From DASVXQ01 sp046727955 (GTDB lineage: Bacteria; Actinomycetota; CALGFH01): 17,002 nucleotides of DNA. The position numbers and the translations under genes were made by a program. Below, in pieces: positions 1 through 5,073 of this stretch. The stretch covers positions 1 to 17,002 of the forward strand of contig JBKPDO010000251.1 of assembly GCA_046727955.1 (NCBI GenBank), in the 5' to 3' direction. The notes under the pieces are model-generated. The model did not search any database and had not been told where the DNA came from. It worked only from the letters and a program-made list of their open reading frames with translations. Numbering within the stretch: the first letter of the stretch is position 1; the number at the start of each line of letters is the position of its first letter.

Positions 1-124
1 TTTCCTGGCATGCTATTGTCCCCTTCACCTTTTAGATCCAGGTAAGCCATCAGACCCAGAAACGCTCCTCCAAGTTCCTCCCAACTGAATCGGGGATACG
101 ACAAGGCGCCTCGCGGCGCACTGA

Positions 125-301
125 AACGAGTAGTGGTTGACATAGGCGGTCTTCTTGGCCAGGTTGCGGATCACCCCGCTGGCGGACCGCTTGACCTCCC
201 AGACGGTTGCGGCGGCCCGCGCCACCAAGATCGTCGACCGCATCCACCTGTGCTCCTACCGAGTCCTGGGGCTGCGAGTCCTGCGTCGTCGTCTGCGTCA
301 T
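125..301 (-). pseudogene. Truncated, frameshifted 5' fragment of an unknown gene
   Basis: I do not recognise the product. On the minus strand an ATG at 301 follows a strong Shine-Dalgarno sequence (AGGAGG, 9 nt before the start) and opens with MTQTTTQDSQPQDS. Codons have G/C third positions for about 14 residues, then coding character moves by one base into the frame beginning MRSTILVARAAATVWEVK at 243. That frame keeps strong GC3 bias through KKTAYVNHYSF, near 130. After that the codon bias collapses and the frame only runs on by chance to 25. I infer a gene start with one indel near 245-260, cut off near 125. The alternative is two short overlapping genes, since the 243 ATG has a weak GGAG upstream. 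The distal 1-124 stretch is less GC-rich and shows nothing recognisable. Confidence 0.4.
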
Positions 302-697
302 CTGGTGTCTCCTCCTGGTGTGACGTCGACACACTCTGTCACGGAGTTACACCGTTGTATTTACAGTCCCCCAGCGGCAAGGATCAAGCACGTGAACAGC
401 GGGACTGTCTCTGGGCGTGGGCGTGGGACGGCAGACTCGCGTCCGGTAGCGGCCGGCGAGTGAGCACTCGCGGAGCCTGGCGGACTGTCCAGCCCTATGT
501 AGAGACCGCGCCCTCGCCTGGGTGTGAGGAGAGCAGTACCACTGAAGGGTGTCGTGCCCGCCGCTGGCGTGAGCACTCTCCATTAGGCCGTTAGTGTTCC
601 CCTCCCGCTGCCGCGCAGTTTGCCCGGCGCTAGTGAGTGGCCGAAGGGACATTGCTCGGGCTAGCGCCAATGCCGTTGTGTTAGGTGGTCTGTGACC
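302..697. other. Non-coding stretch between the gene fragment and the first IS4 element
   Basis: I see no convincing gene here: the open frames lack codon bias and family resemblance. The left end must hold the promoter of the truncated minus-strand gene. It contains an imperfect palindrome (GTGTCGACGTCACAC) just upstream of that gene's ribosome binding site. Further right lies a perfect hairpin with arms GCGAGTG / CACTCGC and a 2-nt gap (456-471). The 10-mer GTGAGCACTC occurs twice (460-469 and 569-578). No function can be assigned to these repeats. Confidence 0.4.
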
Positions 698-2138
698 TGG
701 TAGTGTCCGGCGTCCGGAGGTGATCACACCCGGATGCCACGCGCCGGACAGACCAAGCCACCGGTCACGCCCCGACTGTCGGATCGGATCGCGATCGGGG
801 TGCTGACCCAGACCTTCCCGCCCGAGCTGGTGGATCGGGTGATCGCCAAGTGTGGCCGGGCCGAACAGCGCCAGCGGCTGCTGCCCGCCCGGGTGGTGGT
901 CTACTACACCCTGGCCATGTGCCTGTTTGCCCAGGTGGGCTACGAGGAGGTCATGCGGCTGCTGGTCGAGGGGCTGGCGTGGGCCAGACGCTGGCGAGGC
1001 GCCTGGCAGGTCCCCGACAAAAGCTCGATCGCCCGCGCCAGAGCCAGGCTGGGGCCGGCACCGCTGCGGGCGCTGTTTGCCGAGGCCGCCCGGCCGCTTG
1101 CCACCACGACGACGCCGGGGGCGTGGTATCGCGGGTTGCGGCTGATGACGCTGGACGGCACGACCTTTGACGTGCCGGACACCCCGGCCAACGTGGCGGC
1201 GTTCGGCCGGCCCGGTGGCGGCCGGGGCCAGGGGGCGTTCCCGCAGGTGCGGCTGGTGGGGCTGGTGGAGTGCGGCACGCATGCGATCGTGGACGCGGCC
1301 ATGGGCGGGCTGCACCTTGGGGAGAGCTCGCTGGCACCCTCGCTGGCCCGCTCGCTTGGGCCGGGGATGGTGCTGCTGGTCGACCAGGGCCTGTGCGGCC
1401 TGCAGCTGTGGCGCAGCTTGCAGGCCACCGGGGCGGAGCTGGTGTGGCGCTGCCGCGCCGACGTCAAGCTCGAGGTGCTTGAGGTGTTCGCCGACGGGTC
1501 CTGGCGCAGCGAGCTGGGCCACAGCCAGCCCCCGAGCAAACGGGTCGCGGTCCGCGTGGTCGACTACCGGCTGGACGATCCCGGCCGCCCCGGCCATCCG
1601 GAGGACTACCGGCTCATTACCACGATCCTGGACCCCGACCTGGCCCCCGCCGCGGAGCTGCCGGCGCTGTACCCGCAGCGGTGGGAGCACGAGACCACGC
1701 TGGATGAGCTGAAGACCCACCAGCGCGGCCCAGGCGTGGTGCTGCGCAGCCGCGACCCTGACGGGGTCCGCCAGGAGGTGTGGGCGCACCTGCTGGTCCA
1801 CTTTGCCATCCGCACGCTGATGCACCAGGCCGCCCTGCAGGCCCAGGTGGATCCTGACCGGCTGTCGTTTTCCCGCAGCCTGCACATCGCCCGGCGCCAG
1901 GTGAGCAGCCAGGCCGCGTTTTCCCCCTCGGCGGCTGGCCAGGGCGACCCGGCAGGCGGTCGCTGAGGCGCTGCGGCACCTGCTGCCCCCACGACGGCTG
2001 CGCAGCCAGGCGCGGGTGGTCAAGCGCAAGATGAGCAACTTCACGCTCAAGCGCGACCGTCATCGCCGCTGGCCACAGCCGACCAAGCCAGCAGACCAGG
2101 CTGTGGCGATCGTGGCCCGCACCGCCCGCGGACCCTAA
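698..2138 (+). mobile_element. IS4-family insertion sequence, right end missing
   Basis: This holds an IS4-type transposase and its left flank. The 12-mer TGGTAGTGTCCG at 698-709, 25 nt before the start codon, recurs inverted at 10194-10205 upstream of the second IS4-type copy, so it probably marks the IS left end. No reverse-complement copy (CGGACACTACCA) follows the transposase. The sequence after the stop codon is the end of an IS5-type element instead, and the host HAAS-like gene resumes beyond that. The IS4 right terminus therefore seems to have been lost. Confidence 0.6.
734..2138 (+). pseudogene. IS4-family DDE transposase with one frameshift
   Basis: Catalyses cut-and-paste transposition of its IS. 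Residues 8-110 match the IS4 N-terminal domain (the segment around residues 20-80 with LLPARVVVYYTLAM). The catalytic triad is visible: D141 in LMTLDGTTFDVPD, D217 in VLLVDQGL, and E320 within the diagnostic Y-2-R-3-E-6-K signature (Y313, R316, E320, K327). The first frame stops at 1966, but homologous C-terminal sequence continues one base out of phase from about 1929 to a TAA at 2136-2138, ending MSNFTLKRDRHRRWP...ARTARGP. The shift falls in a T4C5 run at 1919-1927, so one extra C would explain it. Repaired length is about 467 residues, typical of the family. Programmed frameshifting is possible but unusual for IS4. The start has GGAGGTGA upstream. Confidence 0.85.
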
Positions 2139-3209
2139 CGACTTGGTGCGCGATAGGGATCGGCCCGCGCCGACCTGAGCTGTCCGGCTGATGGTGCTCA
2201 GCGGCGGGCGGCCCGGTCGGAGACGAGCCCGGCGACGGCCAGGTAGGTCTCGCCGAAGCACTCGCGGCGGCCGATCCAGCGCTGCAGCGAGCGCCAGTGC
2301 TTGTGCTCGGCGATGGCGTGCTCGACGCAGATCCGCCGGGATGACTGCCGGGTGCGGGCCTGCTGCCAGCGGGCTACCTCATCGGCATCGGCATCGGCGT
2401 GCTTGGGTGGCTTGCGGGGCGGGGCCACGACCTGCTGGGGGAAGGCGGTGGCCAGCCCCCGGTAGCCTTCGTCGGCCCAGACGATGACGGTGGGATGCTG
2501 GGCAAGCAGATCACAGATGCCCTCCGACTTGATCGCGGTCTGGTCGTGCATCCGCCCCGCTCGCACCGCGCCGGTCCACAGCGTACGGCCGGCCTGGTCG
2601 CTGCAGGTGGTGGTCTTGATGGTGTTCTGCTTGCGCTTGCCCGAGACGAACCCGCGGCGTCCCGCCCGGTGCGCCCGTGGGCGGCGGACCTGGGTTTCGC
2701 TGCCGTCCAAGCGCAATGCCACCCCGCAGGCTTGGGCGTAGGCGACCACGTCAGCCAGCGTCCGCAGCGCACCTCCGGGTGGCCGGGGGCGGCAAAGCCG
2801 CGGGCGGCCAGCAGCGGCCGGACCTCGTGGATGGCCCGGGTGACGGTCGAGCGGTCCACGCCGTACAGCACCGCCACCGCCTGGTGCGGGAGTTGGAGGC
2901 GCAGCACTACCAGGGCGACCAGCACGCGGTCGCAGAAGGCCAGCCGCGGGCAAGGCCCGGCCCCGGCGGCGCGACGGCGCCCGTGGCCGCGGCGGGTTGC
3001 CAGCACCGCCTCGTGCTGGGCGGTCCAGGGGTCGGCCAGCTCGGCGACCAGCTCGCCGAGGTGTCGCCGTGGGATGCCGGTGAAGCAAGGATGGGATAGG
3101 GCCGCACGGGCCCATGTGGAGGTGGAAGTCGCATTCCGGCATGATCGTGCGGCCTGCCTCACGTCGGTACGGTCCCCTCGATCAACCTGAGCTATCGCGC
3201 ATCAGGTCA
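2139..3209 (-). mobile_element. IS5-type element with inverted terminal repeats
   Basis: The ends are related inverted repeats: the left end begins CGACTTGGTGCGCGATAG (2139-2156) and the right end, read on minus, begins TGACCTGATGCGCGATAG (3209-3192). They enclose a two-frame IS5-family transposase, giving about 1071 bp, a normal size. A 3-bp TNA target duplication is expected for some IS5 subgroups. The left flank is TAA (2136-2138, also the stop codon of the IS4 transposase), but the right flank is TTG, so no clean duplication remains. The element sits exactly between the IS4 transposase and the 3' end of the HAAS-like gene. Exact termini are inferred from the alignment of the two ends and of the mini-element at 4365-4437. 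Confidence 0.75.
2198..3162 (-). pseudogene. IS5-family (DDE_Tnp_4-like) transposase, frameshifted
   Basis: Transposase of the surrounding IS5-type element, split over two frames. The N-terminal part (GTG start near 3162) holds a helix-turn-helix: LPHQAVAVLYGVDRSTVTRA followed by IHEVRPLLAARG. Near 2770 the homology moves into the other frame, continuing LRTLADVVAYAQACGVALRL. Catalytic residues there are the Asp in RLDGSETQ (about 2706), the Asp in VWADEGYRG (about 2472) and the Glu in CVEHAIAEHKHW near the end. The join requires a -1 shift within GTGCGCTGCGG, which is not a classical slippery heptamer. Loss of one C from a CGCCTGCGG would explain it, so I read it as an inactivating or sequencing indel. 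Some IS5-group elements use programmed frameshifting, so that cannot be excluded. The stop at 2198 ends with DRAARR. Confidence 0.75.
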
Positions 3210-3236
3210 TTGTCGTTGCGGTGAACGAATCAAGAC

Positions 3237-3953
3237 TCAAGACGCGGCTGGGTTGGGCTGGTGCTGGAGCCGTCTGCCGAGGTAGATGACGGTTGCGAGG
3301 GGGGCGAGCACTAACACCACCAAGGCCACCGCGCTGAGTACCTGTAGCCACCCCGGCGAGCCGCCGGTGCAAACCGTTGCTGGGGTGGTGCTGGGCATCA
3401 AGGAGACCGGGGCCGAATCGACTGGCGTCGGGGAGACTGGCACCGGGGAGACTGGCACCGGGGAGACTGGCACCGGGGCGCTGGAGCATCCTTGTGTGGA
3501 GACGGCAAGCCCCCCAAGCGCCCCAGGCAGTGCCAGGCCGCCCGGTACGACCAGGGTGCCGAGCCACTTGTCGCGGACTGACCAGCGCGGCGAGCTCCAC
3601 AGCAGTGCCACGCCGACAAACCAGCCGAGCACGGGAATGATGATCCCGCCGATCGGCAGCAGGATTAGCGCCGCGACCTCCATCCATCCGCGACGCGTCC
3701 GGGGTGGCTCGGTGGGCTCGTCGGGGCGTTGGCCGGCCTCGGCAGCGATGGTGGCTGGGTCGCCGAGGCGTTCCAGCAGTAGGCGGATGTCGGCCTCGCT
3801 GGCGTGTGGGCCCAGTTCGGCGCGGGCGGTGGCGATGTGTTCGCTGACCTGCTCCAGCAACTCCTCCCGGCGCGCCGTTGGGAGGTCGTGCAAGGCGGCC
3901 TGCAGGTGGGCCAGGTAGCTGGCGACGAGCTGGTCGGCGGTGGTGGCGTTCAT
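3237..3953 (-). CDS. HAAS/DUF1700-like membrane protein paired with PadR
   Basis: A 238-residue protein. Residues 1-75 form an alpha-helical HAAS-like domain (YLAHLQAALHDLPTARREEL, then a LLLERLGDPATIAAEAG ending) typical of sensor-like proteins next to PadR regulators. Hydrophobic stretches at about 91-119 (MEVAALILLPIGGIIIPVLG...), 130-151 and 203-224 look like membrane segments, and positively charged residues follow the last. Between the second and third lies a Pro/Val/Ser linker with a PVPVS repeat. The start is the ATG at 3951-3953, with AGGAAGGA upstream; its first bases overlap the PadR stop (ATGA), so translation is probably coupled. I infer a role as membrane partner in PadR signalling; the signal is unknown. 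The 3' end lies 28 bp from the IS5-type element but the frame is intact. Confidence 0.75.
   Translation of the reverse strand: MNATTADQLVASYLAHLQAALHDLPTARREELLEQVSEHIATARAELGPHASEADIRLLLERLGDPATIAAEAGQRPDEPTEPPRTRRGWMEVAALILLPIGGIIIPVLGWFVGVALLWSSPRWSVRDKWLGTLVVPGGLALPGALGGLAVSTQGCSSAPVPVSPVPVSPVPVSPTPVDSAPVSLMPSTTPATVCTGGSPGWLQVLSAVALVVLVLAPLATVIYLGRRLQHQPNPAAS
3430..3474 (-). repeat. 15-bp tandem repeat encoding PVPVS units
   Basis: Three perfect head-to-tail copies of GGGGAGACTGGCACC (plus-strand reading) lie inside the HAAS-like gene, with a diverged copy just before them. On the coding strand they give PVPVS three times, in the linker predicted to lie between the second and third membrane segments. 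The unit is a multiple of three, so copy-number change would alter linker length without breaking the frame. Confidence 0.9.
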
Positions 3954-4312
3954 GGCGGCGTCCTTCCTGCGTCGAGGAAGTGGTCGACGGCGTCGCGGAA
4001 GCGGGCCCATTCGGTGGCGAAGGCGTCCAGGGCCTGCTGGCCGCTGGGGGTGAGGTGGTAGTAGCGGCGGGGTGGGCCGCTGGGGGATTCGCGCCAGGTG
4101 GTGGCGACCAGCCCGTCGCGGCGCAGGCGGCCAAGGAGCGGGTAGAGGGTGCCTTCGCTGGTCAGCATGCCGTCGACGTGGCCGAGTTGGCGGACTAGGT
4201 CGAGGCCGTAGCGTTCCCCATCGTGGAGGAGGGCCAGGACGCAGTACTCGAGGGTGCCTCGCCGGAGCTGGGCGAGGAGGGCGGGACGCGAGGCCTCTAC
4301 CATGTGGTGCAT
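3950..4312 (-). CDS. PadR-family transcriptional regulator
   Basis: A 120-residue winged-helix repressor of the short (no long C-terminal) PadR type. Visible PadR marks are LLAQLRRGTLEYCVLALLHD, then YGLDLVRQL, the recognition-helix region LTSEGTLYPLLGRLRRDGLV, and the wing ending in RRYYHLTPSGQQAL, with a C-terminal dimerisation helix. It lies first in a two-gene unit and overlaps the HAAS-like gene by 4 bp. Two starts are possible, ATG at 4312 and ATG at 4303. Neither has a Shine-Dalgarno sequence, which suggests a leaderless or weakly initiated message. A perfect inverted repeat covers both start codons and fits autorepression. PadR proteins usually respond to small molecules or stress; the ligand cannot be predicted. 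Confidence 0.9.
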   Translation of the reverse strand: MHHMVEASRPALLAQLRRGTLEYCVLALLHDGERYGLDLVRQLGHVDGMLTSEGTLYPLLGRLRRDGLVATTWRESPSGPPRRYYHLTPSGQQALDAFATEWARFRDAVDHFLDAGRTPP

Positions 4313-4316
4313 GGTA
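4298..4316. promoter_or_regulatory. Inverted repeat over the PadR start codon, candidate autoregulatory operator
   Basis: TACCATG, five bases, CATGGTA: perfect 7-bp arms. Both candidate PadR start codons fall inside it. Known PadR operators are dyads with ATG/CAT-type half-sites (for example ATGT-N8-ACAT), so autoregulation is a reasonable inference. No binding is shown by sequence alone. Confidence 0.5.
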
Positions 4317-4364
4317 ACAGGCGCAGCCCTGATCCTGGTAAGGCTAGGGTCCTTCGAGTCCTAA

Positions 4365-4437
4365 CGACCTCGGCGCGATGGCTCGGGTTGATCGGGGGCC
4401 GCGCAGCATGCCCCGACCCTTATCGCGCACCAAGTCG
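4365..4437. mobile_element. 73-bp MITE-like derivative of the IS5-type element
   Basis: Reverse-complemented, the right end begins CGACTTGGTGCGCGATA and matches the IS5-type left end at 23 of the first 25 bases. The left end (starting CGACCTCGGCGCGATGG) matches the element's right end, read inward, over about 36 bases with one gap, including the shared GGTTGATCG. The two halves are therefore the two IS ends joined with the transposase deleted. The unit is flanked on both sides by TAA (4362-4364 and 4438-4440), as expected for a 3-bp TNA duplication. It lies just upstream of the PadR gene, so it could affect that promoter. Its imperfect palindromic nature would also form a hairpin. Confidence 0.75.
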
Positions 4438-4582
4438 TAAGACGTCGTTTCGCTGCCTTGAGACGCTGTGAGAGGTTCAGGCGTGCCGTTGCTCAACTGC
4501 GCCGCCGCGATCATCGGCATGGCCGAGGAGCTGTCCCTGCAGCTGGCCTGCCCTGCCAGCAACAGCCATGGAGAGGATCCCT

Positions 4583-4969
4583 ATGGGTGCCAGCGAAGCG
4601 CAGATCATCAAGGTCGAGCAGTACTTCGGCGTCCGCTTCCCCGACGACTATCGGCGGTTCCTTACTACACAGGGCAGCATGGCCAGCTTTGTTCCTCCCG
4701 CAGGGGACTACCTGACTGTCCACCCCGTCAACCAGGTCATTGGGATCAACCAAGCGGGGTCGATCCCCGAGCGGTTTCCAGGAGCGGTGGTCATCGGTGG
4801 TGACGGCGGCCGCGAGATGTTGGCGTACGACTTCCGCGACGATCCACCTGCGCTGGTCCTGCTCGACATCACCGCCGAAGGCTGGCCGGCTGCGTTGTAC
4901 CAGGCGCCGTCCCTGACGGCACTACTGGAGCAGTTCCCACAGCGCGGCTGGAGCTTCGAGGAGGGCTAA
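4583..4969 (+). CDS. SMI1/KNR4 (SUKH) family protein
   Basis: A 128-residue cytoplasmic protein with SUKH-superfamily features: an N-terminal helix and VEQYFGVRFPDDYRRFLTTQ (the typical G-x-x-(F/L)P-x-D-Y motif), an acidic/hydrophobic core with VIGGDGGREMLAYDFR, and a C-terminal SLTALLEQFP helix. Many bacterial SUKH proteins are immunity proteins to polymorphic or contact-dependent toxins; others are of unknown role. No toxin gene is adjacent, so this copy looks like an orphan. I choose the ATG at 4583 because GGAGAGGA precedes it by a suitable distance. An in-frame ATG at 4568 would add five residues but has no ribosome binding site. It converges with the LAL regulator gene, with about 100 bp between them. 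Confidence 0.8.
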   Translation: MGASEAQIIKVEQYFGVRFPDDYRRFLTTQGSMASFVPPAGDYLTVHPVNQVIGINQAGSIPERFPGAVVIGGDGGREMLAYDFRDDPPALVLLDITAEGWPAALYQAPSLTALLEQFPQRGWSFEEG

Positions 4970-4990
4970 CCCAACGGCATTGGGGCTAGC
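4965..4990 (+). terminator. Possible hairpin terminator after the SUKH gene
   Basis: GCTAACCCAA and TTGGGGCTAGC can pair around a CGGCA loop (5 bp, a small internal loop, then 4 bp), and the hairpin includes the stop codon of the SUKH gene. There is no T-run after it, so it is a weak candidate, though high-GC bacteria often lack the T-run. It lies between two convergent genes. Confidence 0.3.
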
Positions 4991-5073
4991 GCTTGAACAG
5001 GGGGCGGACACAAGATGATCTTGCCCACCTTGGCGGTTTTCTGTCACAGGATTCTGATCAGTGCGGGCGCCGG

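Noticed and set aside
347..2050. Long open frame on minus (567 residues) opposite the IS4 transposase
   Set aside because: Its protein is low-complexity Arg/Gly/Pro/Gln-rich with no domain; it mirrors the strongly biased codons of the true plus-strand transposase.
3430..3474. Tandem 15-bp units as a possible CRISPR-like array
   Set aside because: The units are contiguous with no spacers and lie in frame inside a coding sequence.
5011..5023. CAAGATGATCTTG palindrome between the convergent SUKH and LAL genes, as a terminator
   Set aside because: Six-base arms with one central base cannot form a stable hairpin with a proper loop and no T-run follows on either strand.
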